From contig NZ_JAHBAY010000009.1 of assembly GCF_018499875.1 (NCBI RefSeq), positions 1-64,000 of the forward strand: a stretch of DNA of 64,000 nucleotides, written 5' to 3'. Positions 26,701-34,344 of the stretch are shown here, one piece after another (position 1 is the first letter of the stretch; every line of letters begins with the position of its first letter). Position numbers and translations under genes: made by a program. Source of the DNA: Kineosporia corallincola. GTDB taxonomy: Bacteria; Actinomycetota; Actinomycetes; Actinomycetales; Kineosporiaceae. The notes under the pieces were generated by a model. The model was not told the DNA's origin and ran no database searches. It saw only the letters and a list, made by a program, of their open reading frames with translations.

Positions 26701-28019
26701 GGGACGGTTCCCGGGTGGCCACCTGGACGGCGACGGTGCGCAACGCCGGGCCGGAACGCGCCCTGGCGCCGGTGCTGACGCAGACCCTGCCGGCCGGGGT
26801 GACGGGGGTGGCCACCTCGCTGGCCGCGTGCACCGTCAGCGGTGTGGTGGCGACCTGCCCGCTGACCGGGCTGGACAGCGGGGAGACCACCGAGATCACC
26901 TTCACCGCAACGGTTCCCGCGGATGCCGCCGACCCGGCCACGGCCAGTGCCGCGGTGAAGGGCGGATCGCCCGACCCGGACAGCACGAACAACACCGCGA
27001 CGGCGTCGGTCGCGCTGAACACGCCGCCGGTGGCCACCGACGACGCGGCCACGCTGGGCTCGTCGGTGCTGAGGATGACGATCGACGCGCTGGCCGGGGT
27101 GAGTGACGCCGACGACGACCCGCTGACGCTGAAGAGTGTGGGCAAGCCGGCCCACGGCACCGCGACGATCGTGGACGGCAAGATCCGGTATCTGCTCACC
27201 GACACCGACTTCACCGGTGAGGACACCTTCAGCTACGTGGCCTGTGACGACCGTTCCGGCTGCGACACCGCGCAGATCACCGTGACGGTGGCCGGCCGGC
27301 AGCACGAGCCGTCCGCGACGGGTGACACCGCGACGGTCGTGACCGGGTCGACGGTGAAGATCGACGTGCTGGCGAACGACACCGACGCCGACGGCGGCAC
27401 GCTGACGCTCAAGCGGATCACCCGGGCCCCGGAGCACGGCACCGCGAAGGTGGTGAAGGGCAAGATCGTGTACACGCCGGACGACGGGTACGTGGGCACC
27501 GACACGGTGCGCTACGAGGTCTGCGACTCCGGCGGGCTGTGCTCCCAGGCCACCGCGAAGATCGCGGTGACCGCGCAGCCGCCGGTGCTGAAGCCGGACA
27601 CCGGTGACGTGCGGCCGGGCGGGTCCACGCTCATCGACGTGCTCGGCAACGACAGCGATCCGGCCGGGTACCCGCTGGGCAGCGTGACGATCATCCGGTA
27701 CCCGGGCACCGGGACCGCCACGGTCAAGGGCAACCAGATCCGCTACCAGGCGCCGTCCGGGCTGAAGGCCGGGACCGAGGTGACCATCGGCTACCAGGTC
27801 TGCAACAAGGCCGGTGCCTGCTCGGACGGCGAGGTGGTGCTGACGGTGGCCGGCACCCCGGTCAGCGGCGGCGGCCTGGCGTTCACCGGTACGCGCATGC
27901 TGGGGCCGGTCGCGGTCACCGGGATCACGCTGATCCTCGCCGGGCTGATGACCCACCGGCTGGTGGCCCGGCCCCGCGAGCGGGTGAGGGTGCGGACGCA
28001 CGGCCGGCACAAGGCATGA
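23796..28019 (+). CDS. Giant DUF11/Ig-like repeat surface protein with LAFTG sorting signal
   Basis: A 1407-residue secreted protein. From the ATG at 23796 it has a signal peptide ending near residue 31 (SAGSADA), a unique domain of about 330 residues, then repeats: two adjacent DUF11 modules (nt about 24892-25350 and 25351-25715), then Ig/cadherin-like (to 26000), DUF11 (to 26365), Ig-like (to 26650), DUF11 (to 27020) and three more Ig-like modules in a row (to about 27855). Each of the five Ig-like modules ends with a Cys pair five residues apart (as in CDGRGGC), probably a disulfide. The C-terminus has LAFTG at 1361-1365, a hydrophobic segment and an Arg-rich tail: a class E sortase signal. 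Sortase is encoded next door. Likely an adhesive or structural wall protein. The in-frame TTG at 23754 would spoil the signal peptide. Confidence 0.9.
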   Translation: MGRLSKWVAAGVVVCLAGLFGLVASAGSADAAITKAFGLRYQTDDTGDILLRGNSLVTCPAAATNCLAARSNSLTGTPMNNNAYSMEYVDNDSDSSTVSSSTANVALPAGATVKFAGLYWSGYSTAGNGRTAPSGVTKKNELLFKVPGGAYETITAAPASDFPVDGTASNGTPYLAFADVTAKVQTSGDYTAANIYAATGPDAYAAWALVLVIRDPTLPQRHMVVFDGFGTIESGDTSLDIGLTGLSTPPSGAIDVRLGAVVFEGDAGLTGDQFQFIPPSGATTVLSNAVNPADNPFNSTVSDNGVDVAGRVPDGNTFGFDADVFQSSALIGPSESTATLRMSTSGETFFPAVASFVSNIYAPRLDLVRSASVTDGSGDSRTRPGDLIRYTIKVTNNGQADSTGTRITDAIPAGTDYVAGSLQVDGAAVSDAADTDTGELSSGTLAVRLGTGAGGSGGSGGTLAPAAATTVTYVVRVTGQYTTGGAITGVTGATYSDPQSRSFSTSSNTTSTTVDPARTDLTVTQTTSPAVVQASGSRTVSWAVKVTNNGPDTETAPVLKETLPTGVTGVSVSGATCTLASGTYTCPLSSLADDASTTVTFTATLPATASDPSAASAVVSGAGTDPVTGNNTNSTGVGVNAPPDATGDLAALNSPSLSTDIDVLANDDDPDAADTLTLSSVTAPAHGTATIVGGKVNYTLDDVDFIGTDTFTYTTCDGRGGCDTATVSVAVNDHRRADLKVTQVAAPTVVQRGGSLAVTWNATVVNQGPQSEPSPVLVQKLPTGVTGVTATGATCTTSGTTLTCALGALASGASATVKFAATLPSTATDPSSATATVSGAIADPDASNNAVTTPIGVNRSPVATSDTGSLPADVLTADLDATKNDTDPDGDTLTISSVTSPAHGSASIVGGRIRYTLTDSTFVGDETFSYTVCDGRGACDSASVTVAVADHEVADLGVTQTAGPKVLQRDGSRVATWTATVRNAGPERALAPVLTQTLPAGVTGVATSLAACTVSGVVATCPLTGLDSGETTEITFTATVPADAADPATASAAVKGGSPDPDSTNNTATASVALNTPPVATDDAATLGSSVLRMTIDALAGVSDADDDPLTLKSVGKPAHGTATIVDGKIRYLLTDTDFTGEDTFSYVACDDRSGCDTAQITVTVAGRQHEPSATGDTATVVTGSTVKIDVLANDTDADGGTLTLKRITRAPEHGTAKVVKGKIVYTPDDGYVGTDTVRYEVCDSGGLCSQATAKIAVTAQPPVLKPDTGDVRPGGSTLIDVLGNDSDPAGYPLGSVTIIRYPGTGTATVKGNQIRYQAPSGLKAGTEVTIGYQVCNKAGACSDGEVVLTVAGTPVSGGGLAFTGTRMLGPVAVTGITLILAGLMTHRLVARPRERVRVRTHGRHKA

Positions 28020-28159
28020 GCCGGGCCGTGCGGGTGTGGCCGCTGCGGGGGCGGCTGGTGCCGAGGTGGCCGGGGCTGGGGTGGCTGGTGCCGAGGTGGC
28101 CGGGGCTGCTGGGGCTGCCGGGGCTGCCGGGGCCGGGACCGAGCGGGTGGCGGCCGTGA
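28016..28159 (+). CDS. 47-residue ORF overlapping both surface protein and sortase genes
   Basis: The ATG overlaps the stop codon of the surface protein gene (ATGA, 28016-28019) and its own stop codon overlaps the sortase GTG (GTGA, 28156-28159). All third positions but one are G or C, unlike the alternative frame, which has many T at third positions. The peptide is rich in Trp, Pro, Leu and Arg and contains the repeat RLVPRWPGLGW/WLVPRWPGLL, because the DNA holds two near-identical 30-bp units (28050-28109). It may be a real small protein, a translational coupler, or a reading frame kept only by low-complexity DNA. No function is known. Confidence 0.45.
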   Translation: MSRAVRVWPLRGRLVPRWPGLGWLVPRWPGLLGLPGLPGPGPSGWRP

Positions 28160-28929
28160 CCGAGTACCCGGTGCGGCACCGGGTGGCCCGGCACAAGGCG
28201 CCGGCCCCACCCCGGGCCCGGCTGCGGATCGTGCCGGTGCGTCCCGGGCCGGCGTCCCTCGCCACGCTGGCCGTGGTCGCCGGGGTGGTCCTGCTGCTGG
28301 GGGCCGGGGGCTGGCTGCTGTGGAGCCGGCACGTCGGCGAGCAGCGGGCCGGGCAGACGGTGGAGGCGCTGCGCCAGGAGTGGCGGGACACCCCGGTCAC
28401 CGGGGCGCGGACCCCCGGGCCGGCCGGTACCGGTGAGGACGCGGCCGGCGTCACCACGGGCGTCACCACCGGCGTCACCACCGGCGTCACGCCGGTCCCC
28501 GGGGACGCGTTCGCCATCATGACCGTGCCGAGGTTCGGGAAGGACTGGCAGATGCCGGTTCTCGAGGGAACCGGCACGGCGCCGCTGCGGTCCGGGGTGG
28601 GGCACTACACCGACACCGCGCTGCCCGGCGCGGTCGGCAACTTCGCGGTGGCCGGTCACCGCACCACCTGGGCCCATCCGTTCCGCCGGATCGAGCGGCT
28701 GCGGGCGGGCGACCAGGTGGTGGTGCAGACCCGGCAGGCCCGGTACGTGTACCGGGTCACCGGGCACGAGGTGGTGCGGCCGGAGCGGGCGGACGTGCTG
28801 GACCCGGTGCCCGGGCGGCCGGGGGAGGTGCCGGACCGGGCCCGGCTGACCCTGACCACCTGCCACCCGGAGTTCTCGGCCCGGCAGCGCTGGGTGGTGC
28901 ACGCCGAGCTGGAGACGGGCACGCCGTAG
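28156..28929 (+). CDS. Class E sortase
   Basis: A 257-residue sortase that should cleave the LAFTG signal of the preceding surface protein and attach it to the peptidoglycan. It has a basic N-terminus, one membrane helix (about 34-56), a linker with four GVTT repeats (12-bp units at nt 28447-28494), and the catalytic beta-barrel: His168 in AGHRTTW, Cys236 in TLTTCHP and the active-site Arg in FSARQRW (243 or 245). The start is uncertain: I prefer the GTG at 28156, which overlaps the small ORF as GTGA; a GTG at 28036 would add a low-complexity Ala/Gly stretch. Membrane-anchored on the outside. Confidence 0.9.
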   Translation: MTEYPVRHRVARHKAPAPPRARLRIVPVRPGPASLATLAVVAGVVLLLGAGGWLLWSRHVGEQRAGQTVEALRQEWRDTPVTGARTPGPAGTGEDAAGVTTGVTTGVTTGVTPVPGDAFAIMTVPRFGKDWQMPVLEGTGTAPLRSGVGHYTDTALPGAVGNFAVAGHRTTWAHPFRRIERLRAGDQVVVQTRQARYVYRVTGHEVVRPERADVLDPVPGRPGEVPDRARLTLTTCHPEFSARQRWVVHAELETGTP

Positions 28930-28945
28930 ATTCTCCCCGTCGGGG
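28927..28945 (+). promoter_or_regulatory. -10 box and small hairpin after sortase
   Basis: TAGATT overlaps the sortase stop codon and could serve as -10 for the nucleoside hydrolase gene. The following TCCCC-GTC-GGGGA is a 5-bp hairpin that could instead weakly end the sortase transcript. Confidence 0.35.
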
Positions 28946-28972
28946 AACCATCACCCACGGACGGAGAACGAC

Positions 28973-29929
28973 ATGCCCGGACCCCGGTTGCGAGTGATCG
29001 TCGACAACGACTTCTCCGGCGACCCGGACGACCTGTTCCAGCTGGCCCACCACGTGCTGTCGCCGTCGGTCGAGATCCCCTTCGTGATCGGCTCGCACCT
29101 GGCGCCGGGCGACGGCTTCGACCCCTCGGCGGAGCAGGCCGGGAACGCCGTGCGGGTGGCCACCGAGCTGCTGGAGCTGATCGGTGGGGCCGGCCGGATC
29201 CCGGTGCTGCGGGGCTCCGACACCGCGCTCACCTCACCGCTGGAGCCGGTTCGCTCCCCGGGGGCCGAGGCGATCGTGGCCGAGGCGCTGCGCGACGACA
29301 CCGATCTGCCACTGGTGGTGGCGCTCGGCGGCGGCCTGACCGAGCTGGCCAGCGCGCTGCTGATCGAGCCCGCGATCGCGGACCGGCTGACCGCGGTCTG
29401 GATCGGCGGTCCGGAGCACGAGGGTCTCGCGGTGCCACCGCCGGGCGCGGCCGAGATCGAGTACAACCTGAACATCGACCTGGCGGCGGGCATCTCGGTG
29501 TTCAACCACTCCCGGGTGCCGCTGTGGCAGGTGCCGCGCGACGTGTACCGGCAGTGCCTGGTGTCGCAGGCCGAGCTGGACCTGCGGGTGCGCCCGGCGG
29601 GCCGGCTCGGCGCCCACCTGATGCGCGCGCTCGACCGGGTGGCCGGCCTGGCGCGGGACTGGGGTGGCGATCTCGGCGAGACCTACGTGCTGGGCGACAG
29701 CCCGCTGGTGCTGCTGACCGCGCTGCGCTCCTCGTTCGAGCCGGACACCTCCTCCAGCGCCCACGTCACCGTCCCGATGCCGCGGCTGACCCCGCGCGGC
29801 ACCTACGAACCCGACCCGCACGGGCGTCCTCTGCGGGTGTACACCCGGGTGGACACGCGTCTCGTGTTCGAGGATCTCTACGCGAAACTGGCCAGGGAGC
29901 AGGTGCTTCAGGAGAAGACGCCGAAGTAG
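28973..29929 (+). CDS. Nucleoside hydrolase (inosine/uridine-preferring type)
   Basis: A 318-residue enzyme of the nucleoside hydrolase family, which splits the N-glycosidic bond of nucleosides to free base and ribose for salvage. The calcium-binding signature near the N-terminus is present as DNDFSGDPDD (residues 11-20), and LVVALGGGLTELA with NLNIDLAAG fit later conserved blocks. The version is divergent: the usual DTD opening is DND, so activity on standard ribonucleosides is not certain. The ATG has a good GGAGAACGAC ribosome site. It stands alone between the sortase and a membrane ATPase-domain gene. Confidence 0.82.
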   Translation: MPGPRLRVIVDNDFSGDPDDLFQLAHHVLSPSVEIPFVIGSHLAPGDGFDPSAEQAGNAVRVATELLELIGGAGRIPVLRGSDTALTSPLEPVRSPGAEAIVAEALRDDTDLPLVVALGGGLTELASALLIEPAIADRLTAVWIGGPEHEGLAVPPPGAAEIEYNLNIDLAAGISVFNHSRVPLWQVPRDVYRQCLVSQAELDLRVRPAGRLGAHLMRALDRVAGLARDWGGDLGETYVLGDSPLVLLTALRSSFEPDTSSSAHVTVPMPRLTPRGTYEPDPHGRPLRVYTRVDTRLVFEDLYAKLAREQVLQEKTPK

Positions 29930-30183
29930 GCGTCGAGGGCGGGGCGACCACGGTGCGGCGGCCCGGGCGGATCCGCACCGGGCCGGCATTTCCGCAGACG
30001 GTAGGCGGAATACTGCATGCAGGGGAAGGCCCAGACGTTCCGGAGGGCAGACTTTCGGGTAAAAACATGCCCTGAGCGGTCACTTTCCGGGGACCGTGAC
30101 GGGTGCGCCCGATGATGAGTGCTCCCTCACCGCGCCTGACGGTGCTTCATGACCTGCCGGTCCTGTGATCCTGTGGAGCCCCC
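29930..30183 (+). other. Intergenic region with several hairpins
   Basis: 254 bp with no gene seen. CGGTGCGG and CCGCACCG near 29950-29980 form an 8-bp stem that could end the nucleoside hydrolase transcript. Further hairpins are TTCCGC/GCGGAA near 29990-30010 and GTCAC/GTGAC near 30080-30100. The stretch around 30000-30070 is less GC-rich than its surroundings. No known riboswitch was recognised. GGAG at 30175-30178 serves the next gene. Confidence 0.4.
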
Positions 30184-31380
30184 TTGGCCCAGCGCACCGG
30201 TCCCACCGGGCCGATGACGACGACGTCCGACCCGATTCGCCCGCGGGGCAGTGCCGCCCCTCACCTCCTTCCCTCCGGGCAGGCCGGCGTGCACCTGGCG
30301 ACAGCGCTCTGCCTGGCCCGTTCCGTCCTGTTCCTGCGCGCGGCCGGCCTCGGTGCCGCGGCCGGGGTGGCCCTGGCGACCGGCGCGGACCCGCTGCACC
30401 TCGCCGTCCCGTTCGGCCTGCTGCTGGCCGTCACCCTGGTCGAGCTCGGCCGGGTGCGCGACTTCGCCCGGGAGACATCGCGACTCGCCGCCCTGGCCAC
30501 CGACCTGTGCCTGGCCGTGCTGTGCCCCGTGCTCGGCCTGACCGACCTCGGCCTGGTGGTGTTCCAGATCGGCACCGCGGCCCTGGCCGCCGCCCTGCTC
30601 GGCACCGCGGCCGCCCCGGTCTGGGCCGGTCAGGCCGCCCAGCTCGGCCTGATCCTCTGGCTGGTGCCGCACCACACGCTCGACACCCCTGCCCCGGCCG
30701 CGGCCGTTCCCGTGCTCCTCGTGGGCCTGGTGCTGGTGCCCGCCGCCGGGCTGCTCGCCGTGGCCGTGGCCCGCTCGGTGCGCTCACGCCTGAACCAGGT
30801 GCTGGACGAGGCCGGCGAGCCGGGCGTGCGCACGGCCGGCCTGGTCACCGGCCTGGGCCGGGCCCTGCGCGGCGTCTCGCCCGGCAGCCGGCTGGCCGGG
30901 GAGTGCGCCCAGGCCCTGGCGCACGACGCCGCCGGGCAGCTCGACGAGGCCCGGAAACCGGTGCGGGGCGTGCGGTTCGACGACCCGCTCGTCGATCTCG
31001 CGGTGCCGCTGGAACAGCTGTGCCGGGAGTGGTCCAGCACCCACCGGATCGCGATCACCACCCGGATGGAGCCCCTCTGGCCCTCCGGGGTCGTGCGTCA
31101 CGGTCTGGCCGTGCTGGTGACGGAGAGCCTGGACAACATCGCCCACCACGCCCGCGCCACCCGGGCCCGGCTGGTGCTGCGCGGCAAGGACCACGACATC
31201 GACCTGTCGATCAACGACAACGGCGGCGGCTTCACCGTTCCCGACGGAAAGATCCTGCTGGCCGGGCGTTATCCCGGTCTGGAGCGGATGGTCGGGCGGG
31301 CCCGCGCGATGGGCGCCACCCTGACCGTCTCCTCCGAGCAGTACGGTGGCACCACGATCCGGATCCGGCTGACCCGATGA
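30184..31380 (+). CDS. Membrane protein with histidine-kinase-type ATPase domain
   Basis: A 398-residue protein with about six membrane helices (residues 40-200), a cytoplasmic linker and a C-terminal HATPase domain. The N box is TESLDNIAHHA and the G1 box is DLSINDNGGGF, close to NarX/DesK-type kinases. No convincing phospho-acceptor His box is seen in the linker, and no response regulator is nearby, so it may be a degenerate kinase or act by protein contact. The TTG start has GGAG five bases upstream; an ATG at 30214 is an alternative. The stop overlaps the ATG of a secreted carbohydrate-binding protein, so the two probably work together. Confidence 0.75.
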   Translation: MAQRTGPTGPMTTTSDPIRPRGSAAPHLLPSGQAGVHLATALCLARSVLFLRAAGLGAAAGVALATGADPLHLAVPFGLLLAVTLVELGRVRDFARETSRLAALATDLCLAVLCPVLGLTDLGLVVFQIGTAALAAALLGTAAAPVWAGQAAQLGLILWLVPHHTLDTPAPAAAVPVLLVGLVLVPAAGLLAVAVARSVRSRLNQVLDEAGEPGVRTAGLVTGLGRALRGVSPGSRLAGECAQALAHDAAGQLDEARKPVRGVRFDDPLVDLAVPLEQLCREWSSTHRIAITTRMEPLWPSGVVRHGLAVLVTESLDNIAHHARATRARLVLRGKDHDIDLSINDNGGGFTVPDGKILLAGRYPGLERMVGRARAMGATLTVSSEQYGGTTIRIRLTR

Positions 31381-32168
31381 CCCGCACCCGCACCACCTTC
31401 GACGCCTCCGCGCCGTCCCTGCTGTGGCGTGGTGGCCCGCCGCGCTGGCGGGTGGCCGGGCTCGGCGCGGCCTGCGCGCTCGCCGCCCTGGTCACCGTGC
31501 TGCTGCTGTCACCCGGCGGCTCGTCCGCCGGGAACGCCGCTGAGGCCGGCGGCCCACCCCCACGGATCACCATCCCGGCCGCCGCCGCGGACGAGACCTA
31601 TCCGCCCGGCCCGTCCACGACCCCGACCCCGACCACTCCCAAGATCACGACCACCCCCACGACCACGGTCTCGGCCTCGGTCAGGGCCAGGCCCACGGCG
31701 ACGTCGGTCCCGGCCTCGTCGTCCTTGGTGTCGACCGCGACGCCGAGAGCGAGGAGGACGACGGAGACCACCACCACGCAGCCCGCCCCCACCTTCAGCC
31801 CGGTGACGGTCGCGGCGGCCGACGCGAGCGTCAGCGGCGGAGCCGCCGTGGTCGAGTGCTCCGGGTGCCGCTCCGGCAGCCGGGTGGCCTATCTGGAGGG
31901 AACGCGCGCCGTCACGCTCACCCTGTCCGGCGTGCCGGTGGCCGGCGCCCGGCAGCTGACGATCGTCTACGAGAGCGACAACCTGCGTGACCTGACGGTC
32001 ACCGTGAACGGCGACAGCCGCACCCTGACCTCCCTGCCCGGCGCCGGGGACTGGGTGACGCCGGCCACCGTCACCGTGGGCATCGAGCTGACGAAGGGCA
32101 CCAACACCCTGGTCTTCGCCAACCCGGCCGGCCCGGCCCCCGACCTGGACCAGTTCGTGATCCGCTAG
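31377..32168 (+). CDS. Membrane-anchored Thr-rich protein with CBM6/35-like domain
   Basis: A 263-residue protein: short cytoplasmic part, one membrane helix (about 25-45), a long Thr/Pro/Ser linker of about 100 residues that should reach through the cell wall, and a C-terminal beta-sandwich of about 120 residues. The end of that domain (LTKGTNTLVFANPAGPAPDLDQFVI) has the look of carbohydrate-binding modules 6/35, with a Cys pair in VECSGCRS at its start. It probably binds a wall or external polysaccharide. The ATG overlaps the stop of the upstream ATPase-domain gene as ATGA, suggesting the CBM protein is the external partner of that membrane protein. Confidence 0.75.
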   Translation: MTRTRTTFDASAPSLLWRGGPPRWRVAGLGAACALAALVTVLLLSPGGSSAGNAAEAGGPPPRITIPAAAADETYPPGPSTTPTPTTPKITTTPTTTVSASVRARPTATSVPASSSLVSTATPRARRTTETTTTQPAPTFSPVTVAAADASVSGGAAVVECSGCRSGSRVAYLEGTRAVTLTLSGVPVAGARQLTIVYESDNLRDLTVTVNGDSRTLTSLPGAGDWVTPATVTVGIELTKGTNTLVFANPAGPAPDLDQFVIR

Positions 32169-32268
32169 CGGCCGGGCCGGCGACGGAATGAGCCGGGCGG
32201 CGGCCAGGTTAGATCGTCGTGCGCGTCGTGGAACGCCCACCTCGCGGGACGTGTGCAAAGGGTGACAA

Positions 32269-32937
32269 ATGAGCCTGATCCACTGGCTTTTCGACGCGCA
32301 GCTGGTCATCGGCGGCCAGACCATCCTCTGGCGGGAGGTGCTCGGCAACCTGTTCGGTTTGCTCAGCGCGCTCGGCGGGATGCGCCGCAAGGCCTGGGCC
32401 TGGCCCGTCGGGATCGTCGGCAACGCCCTTCTGCTCACGGTCTTCCTCGGGGTGGCGTTCGGCACGCCGAATCCCGTCAACCTGCTCGGCCAGGCCGGGC
32501 GCCAGGTGATGTTCATCGTCGTGTCGGTCTACGGCTGGTGGCGGTGGACACGCCGTCCCGACCAGGAGGGCGCGGTGATCGAGCCGCAGTGGGCGTCGTG
32601 GCGCACCCGGGCCCTGCTGGTGGCCGGCCTGATCGGCGGCACCCTGCTGCTCACCCCGCTGTTCCGGGCCCTCGGCTCGTACGAGCCGGTCTGGAGCGAC
32701 GCCTGGATCTTCACCGGCTCGGTGCTCGCCACCTACGGCATGGCCAAGGGCTGGGTGGAGTTCTGGCTGATCTGGGTCGCCGTCGACGTGGTCGGGGTGC
32801 CGCTGCTGTTCTCGGCCGGCTACTACGCCTCCGGCCTGATGTACGCCTTCTACGGGGTGTTCACCCTCACCGGGTTCTTCGTGTGGAAGCGGCGCAACGC
32901 GGTGGTGCGCCCGAACCTGGAGACCGTGGGCGCCTGA
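32269..32937 (+). CDS. pnuC: Nicotinamide mononucleotide/riboside transporter PnuC
   Basis: A 222-residue transporter with about seven helices. Typical PnuC features are the opening region EVLGNLFGLLSALGGMRRKAW, the WPVGIVGNALL helix, the VYGWWRW motif with clustered Trp, and AKGWVEFWLIWVAVDV near the end. PnuC takes up nicotinamide riboside by facilitated diffusion, driven by phosphorylation inside. The ribosome site AAAGGGTG lies just before the ATG and a -10-like TTAGAT at 32209-32214 lies upstream. I saw no NAD riboswitch and no NadR kinase gene nearby, so the partner enzyme must be elsewhere. Confidence 0.93.
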   Translation: MSLIHWLFDAQLVIGGQTILWREVLGNLFGLLSALGGMRRKAWAWPVGIVGNALLLTVFLGVAFGTPNPVNLLGQAGRQVMFIVVSVYGWWRWTRRPDQEGAVIEPQWASWRTRALLVAGLIGGTLLLTPLFRALGSYEPVWSDAWIFTGSVLATYGMAKGWVEFWLIWVAVDVVGVPLLFSAGYYASGLMYAFYGVFTLTGFFVWKRRNAVVRPNLETVGA

Positions 32938-33048
32938 CCCGTGCCGCCGGGGTAGTGCCTGCACCACCACGGCCCGGGGGAGAGCCACCCGGTGCGGTGG
33001 GCAGCAGGGGGCAGTGACCCGGGGCCGGCCCGGCGGCAGGCTCGAAGC

Positions 33049-34344
33049 ATGACGACGAAAACCACCACCCCGTCCACGTCCCTCGCACTGACCGCGGCCG
33101 TCGTGCTGGCCGTCTCCGGCGCCGTCGTGACCGGTGCCGCAACGGCCTTCGGCTCCGGCCAGGCGTCCGGTTCGGGCCCGGCATCCGGCGTGGCCCCGAA
33201 GGGCGACCGTGTCATGCGTGACGTCGCCCGGCAGGTGCTCGGCGCCGGTGCCCCCGGCTACACGGCCCGCATCGACGACGGCCACCGGGTCTCCCTCACC
33301 ACCGCCGGTGTCGCCGACCGCGCCACCGGGCGAAAGCTCACCGGCCACGACCAGTTCGAGATCGGCAGCAACACCAAGACCTTCATGTCCGCCCTGACCC
33401 TCCAGCTGGTGGACGACGGGAAGGTCGATCTGGACGCACCGGTGTCCGGATACCTGCCCGGGACCGTGCCCGGCGGCGACGCGATCACCGTGCGGATGCT
33501 GCTCAACCACACCAGCGGTCTGTTCAGCTACACCGCCGACGAGGACTTCGCGAAGGGCCTGACCACCGACCCGGAACGGGTGTGGACGCCGCGGGAGCTG
33601 CTCGACGTCGCGTTCGCCCACGACCCGGAGTTCGCCCCCGGCCAGGGCTGGTCGTACTCGAACACGAACTACACGCTGATCGGGATGCTGCTGGAGAAGC
33701 TCACCGGCGAGCGCCTTCCCGACCTGGTGCGCGAGCGCATCGCCGCCCCGCTCGGGCTGCGGAACACCTACTTCGCCGACCCCGCCGCCACGAACACCGG
33801 CCCGGGCTACGCGCACGGCTACTCCGTCAGCTTCGCCGGCACCGAACCCGCGTACACCGACACGGCCACCTGGCCGATCGGCGGCTGGGGCGGCGCGGCC
33901 GGGGCGATCGTCTCCGACCAGCGCGACCTGTCCCGGTTCTTCTCCGGCCTGCTCGGCGGCGAGCTGTTCTCGGCCGAGCAGCTGCGGCAGATGAAGACCA
34001 CCGTGGACCTGCCCGGGGACTTCCTCTACCAGGGCGGTTACGGCCTCGGCATCTTCCGGCTGGACTCCGCCTGCGGCACGGTCTGGGGCCACGGCGGCGA
34101 CACCAACGGCCACCACAGCACGGCCGTGGCCACCGGGGACGGCCGCCGCACCGCGGTCAGCGACACCACCGCCGAGCCCGGCGACCTGGAGACCAGCGAC
34201 GGCGCCGAGCGTTTCGTCGAGGTCGCGGTGGCCGCCCAGGAGGTGACGGTCTGCGAGATGCTCGGTGAGCCGGTGCCCGGCGAGGTCACCGACGCCCTGC
34301 ACGGGACCACGGCCACGACCTCCGCCGCGACGACGGGTCGGTGA
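33049..34344 (+). CDS. Secreted serine hydrolase (beta-lactamase / DD-peptidase family)
   Basis: A 431-residue class C beta-lactamase-like hydrolase, exported by a signal peptide (residues 1-35, ATAFG). The three active-site motifs are intact: SxxK as Ser107-Asn-Thr-Lys110, YxN in WSYSNTNY, and HxG in VWGHGGDT. Such proteins are D-alanyl-D-alanine carboxypeptidases, esterases or beta-lactamases; sequence alone does not decide. The start at 33049 gives a clean signal peptide; a GTG further upstream would hide it. Monocistronic, read between pnuC and the formate/nitrite channel gene. Confidence 0.9.
   Translation: MTTKTTTPSTSLALTAAVVLAVSGAVVTGAATAFGSGQASGSGPASGVAPKGDRVMRDVARQVLGAGAPGYTARIDDGHRVSLTTAGVADRATGRKLTGHDQFEIGSNTKTFMSALTLQLVDDGKVDLDAPVSGYLPGTVPGGDAITVRMLLNHTSGLFSYTADEDFAKGLTTDPERVWTPRELLDVAFAHDPEFAPGQGWSYSNTNYTLIGMLLEKLTGERLPDLVRERIAAPLGLRNTYFADPAATNTGPGYAHGYSVSFAGTEPAYTDTATWPIGGWGGAAGAIVSDQRDLSRFFSGLLGGELFSAEQLRQMKTTVDLPGDFLYQGGYGLGIFRLDSACGTVWGHGGDTNGHHSTAVATGDGRRTAVSDTTAEPGDLETSDGAERFVEVAVAAQEVTVCEMLGEPVPGEVTDALHGTTATTSAATTGR

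Noticed and set aside
25404-28577. A 1057-codon frame antisense to the surface protein
   Set aside because: It is a by-product of the repeated, GC-rich codons of the surface protein and has no signal, domain or start context.
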